The notes under the pieces are model-generated. The model searched no databases. It had not been told where the DNA came from and saw only the letters and a list, made by a program, of their open reading frames with translations. The position numbers were made by a program, and so were the translations under genes. This document shows positions 50,056 to 60,189 of a stretch of DNA of 64,000 nucleotides, one piece after another (within the stretch, counting starts at the first letter, position 1; the number at the start of each line of letters is the position of its first letter). This DNA comes from Ralstonia pickettii (lineage in GTDB: Bacteria; Pseudomonadota; Gammaproteobacteria; Burkholderiales; Burkholderiaceae): positions 124,001 to 188,000 of the forward strand of contig NZ_CP104381.1 in NCBI RefSeq assembly GCF_030582395.1. Reading direction: 5' to 3'.

Positions 50056-51135
50056 TCAGTCCGCAGGCGTAATGTCGATATGGCAATGCGAAGACTGCGC
50101 CGCCGCATGCGATTCATGGTGCATGTGATCCTGCACCTCCACCCGCATCCCCAACCGCGCCAGCAGCTTCCGATCCGCATCCGCCTCTGGGTTGTCCGTC
50201 GTCAGCAGCTTCTCGCCATAGAAGATCGAGTTGGCGCCCGCCATGAAGCACAGCGCCTGCAAGGCATCGTCCATCGCCTCGCGGCCAGCGGAGAGCCGCA
50301 CCATCGCCTTGGGCATCGTGATGCGCGCCACGGCAATCGTGCGCACGAAATCGAACGGGTCCAGTTCATCGTTGCCCGCCAGCGGCGTGCCTTCCACCTT
50401 CACCAGGTTGTTGATGGGCACCGAGTCCGGATACGGCTCCATGTTCGCCAGTTCGGCGATCAGGCCCGCACGCTCGTGCACCGATTCCCCCAGCCCGACG
50501 ATGCCGCCGCAGCACACGTTGATGCCGGCGTCACGCACGTGCTCGAGCGTATCGAGCCGGTCCTGGTACGTGCGCGTGGTGATGATTTCGCCGTAGAACT
50601 CGGGCGCAGTGTCGAGGTTGTGGTTGTAGTAGTCCAGGCCCGCTTCCTTCAATTGCGCGGCCTGTTCCTGCTTGAGCATGCCCAGCGTCACACAGGTCTC
50701 CAGCCCCATCGCCTTCACGCCGCGCACCATGTCGGCCACGGCGTCGAGCTGATGCGGCTTGGGGTTGCGCCAGGCGGCGCCCATGCAGAAGCGGCTCGCG
50801 CCGTTTTGCTTGGCGCGCGAGGCGGCTTCCAGCACTTCGTCGATCGGCATCAGCTTTTCAGCCTCGACACCGGTGTCGTAGCGCGCCGATTGCGGGCAGT
50901 ACGAGCAGTCTTCGGGGCAGCCGCCGGTCTTGATGGACAGCAGCGTCGAGAGCTGCACGGCATTCGCATCAAAGTTGGCGCGGTGCACCTGCTGCGCCTG
51001 GAACAGCAGGTCGTTGAACGGCAGCGCGAACAGCGCTTCGATGGCTTCGCGGCTCCAGCGGGCGTTGGGATTCTGCCCGGGCGTGGGCGGCACCTTGGCG
51101 GCGTTCGGCACGAAGTTGAGCGGAGTGGATTGCAT
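50056..51135 (-). CDS. bioB: Biotin synthase
   Basis: 359 residues of the radical SAM enzyme that inserts sulfur into dethiobiotin. The SAM cluster motif is [16 protein letters not shown] (CxxxCxxC) near residue 72. [13 protein letters not shown] and the GIVGLGES motif are present, and [12 protein letters not shown] near the end is typical. The ATG at 51135 has GGAAG upstream; the longer frame to 51411 overlaps the hydratase gene. It lies between liuC and liuD without other bio genes, next to biotin-dependent carboxylases. The C-terminal His-rich tail ([13 protein letters not shown]) is odd and may bind metal. Confidence 0.95.
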   Translation of the reverse strand: MQSTPLNFVPNAAKVPPTPGQNPNARWSREAIEALFALPFNDLLFQAQQVHRANFDANAVQLSTLLSIKTGGCPEDCSYCPQSARYDTGVEAEKLMPIDEVLEAASRAKQNGASRFCMGAAWRNPKPHQLDAVADMVRGVKAMGLETCVTLGMLKQEQAAQLKEAGLDYYNHNLDTAPEFYGEIITTRTYQDRLDTLEHVRDAGINVCCGGIVGLGESVHERAGLIAELANMEPYPDSVPINNLVKVEGTPLAGNDELDPFDFVRTIAVARITMPKAMVRLSAGREAMDDALQALCFMAGANSIFYGEKLLTTDNPEADADRKLLARLGMRVEVQDHMHHESHAAAQSSHCHIDITPAD

Positions 51136-51178
51136 GAGGACTTCCTTCGAGTGATGCGTGGTTTCGTTGTTATGCGGG

Positions 51179-51973
51179 TCAGGCCGGCAGCAGCCAGTTC
51201 GGCTTGCGCTTGCCCAGGAAACTTTGCACGCCTTCGCGGCCTTCTTCCGAAGCGCGAATGGCGGCGATGCGTTCAGCGGTGTCGGCCAGCAGGGCGTCGT
51301 TGATCGCGGCACCCGACACCTCGCGCACGAGGCGCTTGCTCTCACGCACGGCGTTCGGGCTGTTGGCGACCAGCGCGGCAGTGATGTCGGCCACCTTCGC
51401 GTCGAGGGCATCTGCGCTCACCAGCTCATGCACGAGGCCGAGGCGATGCGCTTCGGCAGCGGAAAAGCGTTCTGCGGTGATGAAGTAGCGGCGCGATGCC
51501 TGCTCGCCCAGGGCGCGAATCACATACGGGCTGATGGTGGCCGGGATCAAGCCGAGCTTCGCTTCCGACAGGCAGAAGTTGGCCGTGTCGACAGCGACGA
51601 CGATGTCGCACGCGGCGACCAGGCCGACGCCGCCGGCATACGTGTCGCCCTGCACGCGCGCGATCACAGGCTTGGGGCAGGTGTAGATGGCGCGCAGCAT
51701 CTCGGCCAGGCGCAGGGCGTCGGCGCGGTTTTCGTCATCCGAGTAGCCGGCCATCTTCTTCATCCAGTTCAGGTCGGCGCCCGCGCAGAACGCAGGCCCG
51801 TTGCCGGACAGGACGATGGCGCGCACGCTTGGCTCGGCCGCCAGCGCGCGGAACGCGCCGGTCAGTTCGGCGATGACCGTTTCGTTGAAGGCGTTGCGCA
51901 CGTCGGGCCGGTTCAGCGTGAGCGTGGTGACGGCGCCGTGCTGCGCGAAGGCGAGGGTCTCGAAAGCGTTCAT
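51179..51973 (-). CDS. liuC: Enoyl-CoA hydratase, probable methylglutaconyl-CoA hydratase (LiuC)
   Basis: 264 residues of the crotonase fold. [16 protein letters not shown] at about 63-78 and [22 protein letters not shown] near 99-120 form the oxyanion pocket, with a catalytic Glu in the following helix. Placement between liuB and bioB, in the leucine gene set, supports hydration of 3-methylglutaconyl-CoA to HMG-CoA. Its ATG shares four bases with the stop of the upstream exported hydrolase gene. Confidence 0.9.
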   Translation of the reverse strand: MNAFETLAFAQHGAVTTLTLNRPDVRNAFNETVIAELTGAFRALAAEPSVRAIVLSGNGPAFCAGADLNWMKKMAGYSDDENRADALRLAEMLRAIYTCPKPVIARVQGDTYAGGVGLVAACDIVVAVDTANFCLSEAKLGLIPATISPYVIRALGEQASRRYFITAERFSAAEAHRLGLVHELVSADALDAKVADITAALVANSPNAVRESKRLVREVSGAAINDALLADTAERIAAIRASEEGREGVQSFLGKRKPNWLLPA

Positions 51974-52908
51974 TCGGGGTCCTTGTTGGTGTCGGCTTTG
52001 GGGTCGTCGGCGCCGGAGGCTTCTGCGTTGCCGCCCGGCGCCACCGCTTGCACCGGGCCTGCGGGCAGACCGAGTTCGCGCAGGAAGGCGTCGACCTGCG
52101 GCAGCCAGATGCGCAACCCCGCGTGGCTTGCGAACATGCCGTGCGAGTCGCTCTTGAAGTTGCCGAAATCCACCAGCCGGCCTTTGCCGCCGGCAGCGGT
52201 GTAGGCGGCAAACATCCTGTCGGGCATCGGCTTGGGCCAGTAGCTGTCGTTGTCGCCGTAGAACCAGAGCGAAGGGTAGCGTGCCTGGCGGCCGTACGTC
52301 TCAAAGGCGCGCACGAGGTTGTCTTCCCAGTCGACACAGGTGTCGTTGCGCAGGCCGCCGGCGAAGTTCACGAGCCCACGCACGCCAGGGTAGGCGATGG
52401 TGCCGAAGGCCAGGGTGGTCAGGCCGCCATGCGACTGGCCCATGACGACGATGCGGTTGCGGTCCACGTACGGCTGCGCGGTCATGTAGTCGAGTGCGGC
52501 CACCACGTCTTCGGCCTGGACGATGCCGTTGGCTTCCACATTGCAGCCGCTGCCGATATACGCGCCGCCGGATTTGGAAAACCCCTGCCGCATCGGAATG
52601 GCGACCACATAGCCACGCGCGACCAGCGCCGCAGCCTGCTCGCTGTAACGGGCACGCGATTGGAATGCCGCCTTGCCGCGCGCCTTCCCATGATTGAGCA
52701 CGATGAGCGGGAAGGGCCCGTCGCCGGCCGGCTTGTAGACGGTCGTCTCCAGCTTGACGGTGAAGATGCCCGCAGACTTGGGCACCTCCACGATGGTCTC
52801 GCTGATGCCCGGCGGCGCCGTTTCACTCGCATGCGCGGCGGCAAGCAGCAGCGCGCAGCCAACGGCTGCCAAGGCGCTGCGCCACGTTCGCGCGATGTTG
52901 CTGTTCAC
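51970..52908 (-). CDS. Exported dienelactone-hydrolase-like protein
   Basis: 312 residues. A signal peptide (MNSNIARTWRSALAAVGCAL, then LLAAAHASE) predicts secretion to the periplasm. The hydrolase part has VLNHGKARGKAAF, VVMGQSHGGLTTLAF with the nucleophile serine near residue 163, and a later Asp/His pair (GDNDSYWP; SDSHGMFASH). It resembles dienelactone hydrolase/prolyl oligopeptidase-type esterases. The GTG at 52908 has AGGGATC upstream. It lies inside the liu gene order, overlapping liuC by four bases, yet is the only exported protein there, so its role in the leucine pathway is unclear. Confidence 0.84.
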   Translation of the reverse strand: MNSNIARTWRSALAAVGCALLLAAAHASETAPPGISETIVEVPKSAGIFTVKLETTVYKPAGDGPFPLIVLNHGKARGKAAFQSRARYSEQAAALVARGYVVAIPMRQGFSKSGGAYIGSGCNVEANGIVQAEDVVAALDYMTAQPYVDRNRIVVMGQSHGGLTTLAFGTIAYPGVRGLVNFAGGLRNDTCVDWEDNLVRAFETYGRQARYPSLWFYGDNDSYWPKPMPDRMFAAYTAAGGKGRLVDFGNFKSDSHGMFASHAGLRIWLPQVDAFLRELGLPAGPVQAVAPGGNAEASGADDPKADTNKDPE

Positions 52909-52937
52909 TGAAGATCCCTGTTCGATGGGCGGCCCGC

Positions 52938-54545
52938 TTACATGCGGAACACGCCGAAGTTCATGTCGCCGATCGGTGCGTTCAGGCTGGCCGACAGCCC
53001 CAGGCCCAGCACGCTGCGCGTGTCGGCGGGGTCGATCACGCCGTCGTCCCACAGGCGGGCGCTGGCGTAGTACGGATGGCCCTGGCGCTCATATTGGTCG
53101 CGGATCGGCGCCTTGAACGTGGCCTCTTCATCGGCGCTCCACTGGCCGCCCTTGGCTTCGATGCCGTCGCGGCGCACGGTGGCGAGCACGCTTGCGGCCT
53201 GTTCGCCGCCCATCACGGAGATGCGCGCGTTCGGCCACATCCAGAGGAAGCGCGGCGAATAGGCGCGGCCGCACATGCCGTAGTTGCCCGCGCCGAATGA
53301 GCCGCCAATGATGACCGTGAACTTCGGCACCTGCGCCGTCGCCACCGCTGTCACCATCTTCGCGCCGTTTTTGGCGATGCCTTCGTTCTCGTATTTGCGG
53401 CCGACCATGAAGCCCGTGATGTTCTGCAGGAACACCAGCGGGATCTTGCGCTGGCAGCACAGCTCGATGAAGTGCGCGCCCTTCAACGCGGCTTCAGAGA
53501 ACAAGATGCCGTTGTTGGCGATGATGCCGACCGGGTAGCCCCAGATGCGCGCAAAGCCGCAGACCAGCGTCGTGCCATAGCGCGCCTTGAATTCGTCAAA
53601 GGCGGAATCGTCGACGATGCGGGCGATGACTTCGCGCACGTCGAACGGCTTGCGCGTGTCGGTCGGGATCACGCCGTAGAGTTCTTCGGCTGCGTAGCGC
53701 GGTTCGACCGGCGCATGAATCTGCACCTGCTCCGGCTTGCGGCGGTTCAGGTGCGCGACGATGCTGCGGGCTTGCGCCAGCGCGTGCGAATCGTTGTTGG
53801 CGAGGTAATCCGCCACGCCCGACAGCCGCGTGTGCACATCTGCGCCGCCCAGGTCTTCGGCGCTCACCACTTCGCCGGTCGCGGCCTTCACAAGCGGCGG
53901 GCCTGCCAGGAAGATCGTCCCCTGTTCCTTGACGATGATCGATTCATCGCTCATGGCCGGCACATAGGCGCCACCGGCAGTGCATGAGCCCATCACCACC
54001 GCAATCTGCGGGATGCCCTTGGCCGACAGGTTGGCCTGGTTGTAGAAGATGCGGCCGAAGTGGTCGCGGTCGGGAAACACGTCGTCCTGGTTCGGCAGGT
54101 TGGCACCGCCCGAATCGACCAGGTAGACGCAGGGCAGGTGGTTCTGCTCGGCAATCTCCTGCGCGCGCAGATGCTTCTTCACCGTCATCGGGTAATACGT
54201 GCCGCCCTTGACCGTGGCGTCGTTGCAGACGATCACGCATTCCTGCCCCGAGATGCGGCCGATGCCCGTGATGATGCCGGCGCCCGGCGCTGCATCGTCG
54301 TACATGCCATACGCCGCCAGTTGCGAGAACTCCAGGAACGGCGTGCCGGGGTCGAGCAGTTGCTGCACGCGGTCGCGCGGCAGGAGCTTGCCGCGCGCGA
54401 GGTGCTTGGCGCGGGCGTCGTCACCGCCGCCCTGGGCGATGCGCGCAACCTTGTCGCGCAAGTCGGCGACGAGCGCGCGCATGGCATCGGCGTTGGCCTT
54501 GAAGTCTTCTGCGCGGGGGTTCAGCTTGGTCTCTAGCGTCGGCAT
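52938..54545 (-). CDS. liuB: Methylcrotonyl-CoA carboxylase beta subunit (LiuB)
   Basis: 535 residues with two carboxyltransferase halves. [17 protein letters not shown] near 190-206, [21 protein letters not shown] near 420, and [19 protein letters not shown] (quoted in part: [15 protein letters not shown]) follow. This is the acyl-CoA-binding beta subunit; with LiuD it makes 3-methylglutaconyl-CoA. The ATG at 54545 begins [15 protein letters not shown]. Liu genes follow in the same direction. It lies 28 bp after a YchJ gene. Confidence 0.95.
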   Translation of the reverse strand: MPTLETKLNPRAEDFKANADAMRALVADLRDKVARIAQGGGDDARAKHLARGKLLPRDRVQQLLDPGTPFLEFSQLAAYGMYDDAAPGAGIITGIGRISGQECVIVCNDATVKGGTYYPMTVKKHLRAQEIAEQNHLPCVYLVDSGGANLPNQDDVFPDRDHFGRIFYNQANLSAKGIPQIAVVMGSCTAGGAYVPAMSDESIIVKEQGTIFLAGPPLVKAATGEVVSAEDLGGADVHTRLSGVADYLANNDSHALAQARSIVAHLNRRKPEQVQIHAPVEPRYAAEELYGVIPTDTRKPFDVREVIARIVDDSAFDEFKARYGTTLVCGFARIWGYPVGIIANNGILFSEAALKGAHFIELCCQRKIPLVFLQNITGFMVGRKYENEGIAKNGAKMVTAVATAQVPKFTVIIGGSFGAGNYGMCGRAYSPRFLWMWPNARISVMGGEQAASVLATVRRDGIEAKGGQWSADEEATFKAPIRDQYERQGHPYYASARLWDDGVIDPADTRSVLGLGLSASLNAPIGDMNFGVFRM

Positions 54546-54573
54546 GGCAGCAGTGCGGGAAGGTCGGTACGGT

Positions 54574-55014
54574 TCAGTCAGGGAAAGTGCCGTCGACGTA
54601 CAGCCAACGGCCTTCGGCGGATTCAGCGCCGCTGGCGTCCAGGCGGACGAAGCGGCTGGTTTCGTGCAGGCGATGCGCGCGGCCGCCCACCTTGTAGCGG
54701 GCGACGAATTCCACCGTCGCGTGCGTGGCGTCTTGCGGCGTGTGCCGCTTGACGTCCAGGCCGAGCCAGCGCGTGGCGGCGGCGTCTGCTTCGCTGGTTT
54801 CCAGGTCGACAGGGCAGGTGGACGGATGCCACGTGCGCCGCAGGTAGGCCGTGTCGCCCAGCGCATAGGCGCTGTAGCGCGAGCGCATCAGTTGCTCAGC
54901 GGTGGCCGCCACGGCCTCGCCCGCGTGGAACGGGCCGCAGCAGCGCGCGTAGGCGCCGTTGCCGCACGGGCAAGCGTCGGCTGGGCCGATGGACCGGGTT
55001 TGTGCAGCAGGCAT
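54574..55014 (-). CDS. YchJ/UPF0225-family SEC-C motif protein
   Basis: 146 residues. The N-terminal zinc motif is [20 protein letters not shown] (CxCGxGxxxxxCCGP), followed by the YchJ middle domain with [18 protein letters not shown]. Function is unknown; SEC-C motifs bind zinc and nucleic-acid or SecB-like partners. The ATG at 55014 shares one base with the HAD gene stop. It sits between liuB and an HAD gene, probably co-transcribed. Confidence 0.9.
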   Translation of the reverse strand: MPAAQTRSIGPADACPCGNGAYARCCGPFHAGEAVAATAEQLMRSRYSAYALGDTAYLRRTWHPSTCPVDLETSEADAAATRWLGLDVKRHTPQDATHATVEFVARYKVGGRAHRLHETSRFVRLDASGAESAEGRWLYVDGTFPD

Positions 55015-55712
55015 CAGGCCAGCAACTCCGGCAGTTCCGGCAGCTCGCGCATGTCGGTAAACGCGCGCGTGGCGCCAGCGGCGATCAGTGGGCCGGGCGC
55101 ATTGCGGCCCGCGTATGCCAGCACCGTCATGCCGGCAGCGTGCCCGGCGGTGACGCCCGTAGGGCTGTCTTCGATCACCAGGCAGCGCGAGGGCGATACC
55201 CCCAAGCTGCTGGCGGCGAGCAGATACACGTCGGGTGCGGGCTTGCTGCGTGCGACTTCCGTGGCCGAAAAGATGCGCACGTCCGTGGGCTGGAAGTGCT
55301 CGATCAGCCCGGTGCGGTTGAGTTGAAGCTCGACCTTCATGCGATCCGCGCCTGAAGCCACGGCCATCGGCAGGCCCAGCCTGGAGAGCACATCGATGGC
55401 GTGCCCGATATGCGGCACGGCTTCCACTTCGGCTTCGAGCAGCGCGTTGCGTCGCGCCTGGAACGTCGACAGCCAGTTCGGCGGCAGCGGTGCGCCGCGC
55501 ATCTCGGCAATCGCATCCAACTCTTCGCGGATGGCCTTGCCGAGGAAGCGCTTGATGGAATCTTCGAGGCTGATGCTGATGCCAAGCTCGGTCAGCATCT
55601 CCCAGATCAGGCGGTTGACGATGGGTTCGCTGTCGACCAGCACGCCGTCGCAATCGAAGAGGATCGCGTCAAAGCGCGGGTGGTTCGAAACAGGGGAAGT
55701 CACTGCAGTCAT
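55014..55712 (-). CDS. HAD-superfamily hydrolase, subfamily IA
   Basis: 232 residues. Motif I is DAILFDCDGVLVDSEP at about 15-30 (Asp20 and Asp22). A helical cap follows, then AVASGADRMKVELQL (motif II), a conserved Lys in EVARSKPAPDVYL (motif III) and VIEDSPTGVTAG (motif IV). It should dephosphorylate a small phosphorylated metabolite, such as a phosphosugar of the YniC/phosphatase type; the substrate is unknown. It overlaps YchJ by one base. Confidence 0.92.
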   Translation of the reverse strand: MTAVTSPVSNHPRFDAILFDCDGVLVDSEPIVNRLIWEMLTELGISISLEDSIKRFLGKAIREELDAIAEMRGAPLPPNWLSTFQARRNALLEAEVEAVPHIGHAIDVLSRLGLPMAVASGADRMKVELQLNRTGLIEHFQPTDVRIFSATEVARSKPAPDVYLLAASSLGVSPSRCLVIEDSPTGVTAGHAAGMTVLAYAGRNAPGPLIAAGATRAFTDMRELPELPELLA

Positions 55713-55739
55713 GCCTAGTGCGTTGAGAGTTGAGACCGC

Positions 55740-56870
55740 CTACGCCAGTGCGCGGGCGATCAAGATTTTCTGGATATCGCTCGTGCCCTCGTAGATCTGG
55801 CACACGCGCACGTCGCGGTAGATGCGCTCCACCGGAAAGTCGCTGACGTAGCCGTAACCACCGAAGACCTGGATGGCGTCGGAGCAGACGCGTTCGGCCA
55901 TCTCGCTGGCGTTGAGCTTGGCCATGGCCGCTTCTTTCAGGCACGGCAGGCCGGCGTCCTTCAGGCTGGCGGCATGCCAGACCATTTGCCGCGCCACATC
56001 GACGCGCGTCGCCATCTCGGCCAGGCGGAACTGCACCGCCTGGTGCGCAAACAGCGGCTGGCCGAAGCTCTCGCGCTCCTTGGCATACGCCAGCGCGGCT
56101 TCAAAGGCCGCACGCGCCATGCCCACGCTCTGTGCGGCAATGCCGATGCGGCCGCCTTCCAGCCCGGACAGCGCCATCTTGTAGCCCGCGCCTTCTTCGC
56201 CCAACAGGCAATCGGCGGGGATGCGGCAGTCTTCGAACACGATCTGCGCCGTGTCGGACGAGTGCTGGCCGAGTTTGTCTTCGAGCCGCGCGACGATGTA
56301 GCCCGGCGTCTTGGTCGGCACCAGGAATGCGCTGATGCCGCGCTTGCCTGCGGCCTTGTCGGTGACTGCCATGACGATCGCCACGTCGGCATGCTTGCCG
56401 CTGGTGATGAACTGCTTCACGCCGTTCAAGACCCAGTGGTCGCCATCGCGCACGGCCGTGGTGCGCAGCGCCGATGCGTCGGAGCCGACATGCGGCTCGG
56501 TCAGGCAGAACGCGCCGAGCATCTCGCCGCGCGCCAGCGGCACGAGCCACTGCTGCTTCTGTGCATCGTTCGCAAACGCCATCAGCATGCTGCACACGGG
56601 GCAGTTGTTCACGCTAATGACGGTGGAGGTGCCACCGTCGCCGGCAGCAATCTCTTCCAGGATCAGCGCCAGCGACAGGTAGTCGAGCCCCGCGCCACCG
56701 AGTTCTTCCGGCACAGCCACGCCATAGGCGCCCAGCTCGCCGAGCTGGCGGTGCACGTCTTTCGGGAACGTCGCATCGCGGTCCCATGCGGCAGCGTGCG
56801 GGGTGATCGCCTCGCGCACAAAGGTGCGGATGGCGTCGCGAATCATCTCTTGCTCTTGGGTCAGCAGCAT
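55740..56870 (-). CDS. Acyl-CoA dehydrogenase
   Basis: 376 residues. LGAFCLTEPHVGSDASAL at about 116-133 is the flavin loop and DHWVLNGVKQFITSG follows. The catalytic Glu is in the standard C-terminal position, QIYEGTSDIQK. This is the short-/branched-chain type, unlike the two atu dehydrogenases and LiuA, which use another Glu. The ATG at 56870 is the start. It is in the thiolase-SDR-dehydrogenase string, suggesting a short beta-oxidation set; the acyl chain cannot be told. Confidence 0.92.
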   Translation of the reverse strand: MLLTQEQEMIRDAIRTFVREAITPHAAAWDRDATFPKDVHRQLGELGAYGVAVPEELGGAGLDYLSLALILEEIAAGDGGTSTVISVNNCPVCSMLMAFANDAQKQQWLVPLARGEMLGAFCLTEPHVGSDASALRTTAVRDGDHWVLNGVKQFITSGKHADVAIVMAVTDKAAGKRGISAFLVPTKTPGYIVARLEDKLGQHSSDTAQIVFEDCRIPADCLLGEEGAGYKMALSGLEGGRIGIAAQSVGMARAAFEAALAYAKERESFGQPLFAHQAVQFRLAEMATRVDVARQMVWHAASLKDAGLPCLKEAAMAKLNASEMAERVCSDAIQVFGGYGYVSDFPVERIYRDVRVCQIYEGTSDIQKILIARALA

Positions 56871-56880
56871 CGTTCCGGCC

Positions 56881-57594
56881 TCACCATGCAATGACGCTGC
56901 CGTCGTAGTTGCGGAACCCGCCGTTGTCGGCGCGCGTGGCGCCGGCAATCACGCGGCGGATGCCGGCCACGCTCTGCTGCGGCGTGATGGCCGCGCCCGC
57001 GCCGCCCATGTCGGTCTGCACCCAGCCCGGATGGAAGGTCAGGCACGTGGCGTTCTTGGCATCGATCGACACGGCGCGCAGCACGGCGTTCACCGCTGCC
57101 TTGCTCGCGCGATACAGCCAGCCGCCGTTGCTCTCCATGTCGCCGATGCTGCCCATGCGGCTGGAAATGACGGCGAGCACGCCGCCGGGTTCGTCCACAC
57201 CATTGCGTCCGGCTTCCACCATGGGCAGCACGGCGGGCAGCACGCTCATCGGGCCCCACACATTGGTGTGCATCACGGCATCGAAATCGGCCTGGCTGAC
57301 GGGCGTGGCGCCCTGCGTGCGCGGGCCGTAGATGCCCGCTACGTAGATCGCCACGTCCAGCGCTTCGCCGTCGAGCTTCCATGCGAGCCCGGCAACGGCA
57401 TTGGCGTCAGTCAGATCCAGCACGTGCGTTTCCGCGCCCAGCGCCTGCAATTCTTCTGCCGCTGCTTGCGAGCGCACGGTGGCGATCACGCGCCAGCCAT
57501 CCGTTCGGTATTGCTTGACGGTCTCCAGACCAATGCCGCGCGACGCGCCCAGGATGAGCGCGGTACGCGTGCGGCGGGACGTTGCGTTCGTCAT
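56881..57594 (-). CDS. Short-chain dehydrogenase/reductase
   Basis: 237 residues. LILGASRGIGLETVKQY at about 12-28 is the NADP-binding fold and WLYRASKAAVNAVLRAV holds the YxxxK active pair (Tyr and Lys). An NNAG-type motif appears as VAGIYGPRTQG. It would oxidise or reduce an alcohol or hydroxyacyl group. It sits nine bases after the thiolase and eleven before the acyl-CoA dehydrogenase and is likely an operon member. Confidence 0.9.
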   Translation of the reverse strand: MTNATSRRTRTALILGASRGIGLETVKQYRTDGWRVIATVRSQAAAEELQALGAETHVLDLTDANAVAGLAWKLDGEALDVAIYVAGIYGPRTQGATPVSQADFDAVMHTNVWGPMSVLPAVLPMVEAGRNGVDEPGGVLAVISSRMGSIGDMESNGGWLYRASKAAVNAVLRAVSIDAKNATCLTFHPGWVQTDMGGAGAAITPQQSVAGIRRVIAGATRADNGGFRNYDGSVIAW

Positions 57595-57603
57595 GCGCGT
57601 GCC

Positions 57604-58794
57604 TCAGTAGAGTTCGATGCCGACGGCCGTGGCTTCACCGCCGCCAATGCACAGGCTGGCAACACCGCGCTTGCCGCCGCGGTGTTGCAACGCGCCCAGC
57701 AGCGTCGCGATCAGGCGCGCGCCCGATGCACCGATCGGATGACCCAGCGCGCACGCGCCGCCGTTCACGTTCACCTTCTCGTGCGGGATCTTCAGGTCGT
57801 GCATCGCGGCCATCGGCACCACGGCAAACGCCTCGTTGATCTCGAACAGGTCGACGTTGCCCGAGTTCCAGTCGAGCTTCTTGAACAGCTTGTCGATGGC
57901 GGTGACCGGCGCCGTGGTGAACCAGCCCGGTGCCTGTGCGTGCGTGGTGTGGCCGAGCATCACGGCGAGCGGCGTGATGCCGAGTTGCTTGGCAGTCGAC
58001 TCGCGCATCATCACCAGCGCAGCCGCACCATCGTTGATCGACGAAGACGACGCAGCCGTCACCGTGCCGTCTTTCTTGAACGCAGGCTTGAGCGAGGGGA
58101 TCTTGTCGACCTTGATGCGGCGCGGGCCTTCATCGGTGTCGATGACGCTATCGTCGCCCTTGCCGGCTTTGCCCGGCACGGTAACCGGCGTGATCTCCCA
58201 GCGGAACGCGCCGGATTCGGTGGCCTCTTGCGCGCGGCGCACCGACGTCATCGCGAAGTGGTCCTGGGCTTCGCGCGTGAAGCCGTACTTCTCGGCGCAG
58301 TCCTCGCCGAAGGTGCCCATGGCGCGGCCCTTTTCATAGGCGTCTTCCAGGCCGTCGAGCATCATGTGGTCGTAGATCATGCCGTGCCCGATGCGATAAC
58401 CGCCGCGGCCTTTCGGGATCAGGTACGGCGCATTCGTCATGCTTTCCATGCCGCCCGCGACCACCACGTCGACCGAGCCCGCGAGCAGCGCGTCATACGC
58501 GTTCATGGCTGCGCGCATGCCCGAACCGCACATCTTGTTGACCGTGGTGCAGCCCACCGACAGCGGCAGACCCGCGCCCAGTGCGGCCTGCCGCGCCGGC
58601 GCCTGCCCCTGGCCCGCAGGCAGAACGCAGCCCATGATGACTTCTTCGATCTGTTCCGGTTTCAATCCCGCGCGTTCGACCGCAGCGCGAATGGCAGCGG
58701 CGCCGAGTTGCGGAGCGGTGAGGCTGGCGAGTTCGCCCTGGAAGGCGCCCATCGGGGTACGGGCGGCGGAGGCGATGACGATGCGGTCGGACAT
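57604..58794 (-). CDS. Acetyl-CoA C-acetyltransferase (thiolase)
   Basis: 396 residues. The acyl-enzyme cysteine is in TTVNKMCGSGMRAAMNAYD at about 84-102, and the C-terminal catalytic pair appears as NVNGGACALGHPIGASGARL near 346 and CIGGGEATAVGIE near 381. It interconverts acetoacetyl-CoA and two acetyl-CoA and so could finish leucine breakdown after liuE. The ATG at 58794 has AGGAG nine bases upstream; an ATG eleven codons earlier is possible. The region between its start and repeat copy 4 is 88 bp. Confidence 0.94.
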   Translation of the reverse strand: MSDRIVIASAARTPMGAFQGELASLTAPQLGAAAIRAAVERAGLKPEQIEEVIMGCVLPAGQGQAPARQAALGAGLPLSVGCTTVNKMCGSGMRAAMNAYDALLAGSVDVVVAGGMESMTNAPYLIPKGRGGYRIGHGMIYDHMMLDGLEDAYEKGRAMGTFGEDCAEKYGFTREAQDHFAMTSVRRAQEATESGAFRWEITPVTVPGKAGKGDDSVIDTDEGPRRIKVDKIPSLKPAFKKDGTVTAASSSSINDGAAALVMMRESTAKQLGITPLAVMLGHTTHAQAPGWFTTAPVTAIDKLFKKLDWNSGNVDLFEINEAFAVVPMAAMHDLKIPHEKVNVNGGACALGHPIGASGARLIATLLGALQHRGGKRGVASLCIGGGEATAVGIELY

Positions 58795-58882
58795 TGCTGC
58801 AATCTCCTGGAACTGTGCTTGGGACATGTTCTGCACTTGTGGTGCAGGGTTGATGTGTCTCTTGCTTGTTGGGTGGGCCTTG

Positions 58883-59450
58883 TTGGTCCATCTCCGTTTC
58901 GTCCCCTGCCGGGGGCGACTCACTTTCTTTGTCTTGCCAAAGAAAGTAAGCAAAGAAAGGCGCGCCCGAGATGGCGACCCATCCCTTGAATTTTCGTAAC
59001 CGGGCGGAGACGGGAAAAACTCGCTGCGCTCAAACAGTTTCCCGTCTTGTTTCCGCCCGCTTACAAAAATTCAAGGCGCCATCAAGGGCAGGAACGTCAA
59101 CGGCCAAACCGTTGGTGCGCGTGCCTCATCAGGCTCTTTTTTGTTGCTGTTGCTTGCTGCTTGTTACTTGTTGCCCTTTGCTTCGCTCCGCGACTTGCCG
59201 CGTACCCACCACTGCGTTTGCACTGCGATGGTGGGGCCGTTCCTGCCCTAGATGGCGCCTTGAATTTCTGTTGCAGGGAGGAAAAAGGAAGGGAAACTGT
59301 CTGAGCGAAGCGAGTTTTTCCCTTCCCCTCCCTGCGACATAAATTCAAGGAGTCTTTCGCCATCTCGGGCGCGCCTTTCTTTGCTTACTTTCTTTGGCAA
59401 GACAAAGAAAGTGAGTCAGCCCCGGCAGGGGATGAAACAAGGGATGCACC
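58883..59450. repeat. Nested inverted-repeat element, copy 4 (core type B)
   Basis: About 570 bp. The arms follow the family plan, with long hairpins at 58984-59076 (AGACGGGAAA/TTTCCCGTCT) and 59258-59350 (GGAAGGGAAA/TTTCCCTTCC), both carrying the fixed apex (CAAACAG in the left arm). The core matches copy 3 in the same orientation but has a shorter TTGCTG tract (GTTGCTGTTGCTTGCTG) near 59143-59160. The element lies 35 bp past the carbonic anhydrase stop and 88 bp before the thiolase start. Confidence 0.9.
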
Positions 59451-59485
59451 AAAAACAAAACGACCCACCCCAAACACACGAAAAC

Positions 59486-60166
59486 TCAGAACCCCACCGG
59501 ACTAGGCACACTCCCTTCCTTCCCATAGTTCAACCAAGCATCAGCAAGCTGCGCATGCAGCTCCTCATTCGAACTCGCCGCCATCCCCAGATTGCGCAGC
59601 ATCCCGTCCTTCACGTCGTAAATCCAGCCATGAACCGTCAGCGGCTGCCCGCGATCCCACGCGTCCTGCACGATCGTCGTCAGGCACACGTTGTTGACCT
59701 GATGAATCACGTTCAACTCGCACAGCCGGTCATGCTGGTCCTGCTCACGAACCACCGTACCGAGATACGTTTCATGCTGCTCGGCCACATCCCGCACGTG
59801 ACGAATCCAGTTGTCTGCAAGACCAAACCGTTGCTTCGTCAGCGCGGCCTTCACGCCCGAGCAACCGTAGTGGCCCACCACCGTGATATGCCGGATCTTC
59901 AGCACTTCCACCGCAAACTGCAGCACCGACAGACAGTTCAAGTCCGAGTGCACCACGACGTTGGCGATGTTGCGGTGGACGAACACCTCGCCCGGCGGCA
60001 GACCGATGATCTGGTTGGCCGGCACGCGCGAATCCGAGCAGCCGATCCACAGGTATTCCGGGTTCTGCTGATTGGCCAGATTCGAGAAAAACGCCGGGTC
60101 TTCAGCGTTGACGCGCTCGACCCACTTTCGGTTGTTCTCGAACAGCTCTTTGATGCGATGTGGCAT
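59486..60166 (-). CDS. can: Beta-class carbonic anhydrase
   Basis: 226 residues. Zinc ligands are Cys43 and Asp45 in IGCSDSRVPA and His99 with Cys102 in GHYGCSG; the fold is the beta class. It converts CO2 and bicarbonate. It ends 35 bp from repeat copy 4 and follows aceK by 23 bp. Because two biotin carboxylases that consume bicarbonate are encoded nearby, supplying it is a reasonable inferred role. Confidence 0.95.
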   Translation of the reverse strand: MPHRIKELFENNRKWVERVNAEDPAFFSNLANQQNPEYLWIGCSDSRVPANQIIGLPPGEVFVHRNIANVVVHSDLNCLSVLQFAVEVLKIRHITVVGHYGCSGVKAALTKQRFGLADNWIRHVRDVAEQHETYLGTVVREQDQHDRLCELNVIHQVNNVCLTTIVQDAWDRGQPLTVHGWIYDVKDGMLRNLGMAASSNEELHAQLADAWLNYGKEGSVPSPVGF

Positions 60167-60189
60167 GGTTTCCCGTCGTGTTGAGAGGG

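Noticed and set aside
56803..58989. A 728-codon open frame opposite the SDR and thiolase genes
   Set aside because: Antisense to two clear enzymes and ending inside repeat copy 4; no recognisable fold.
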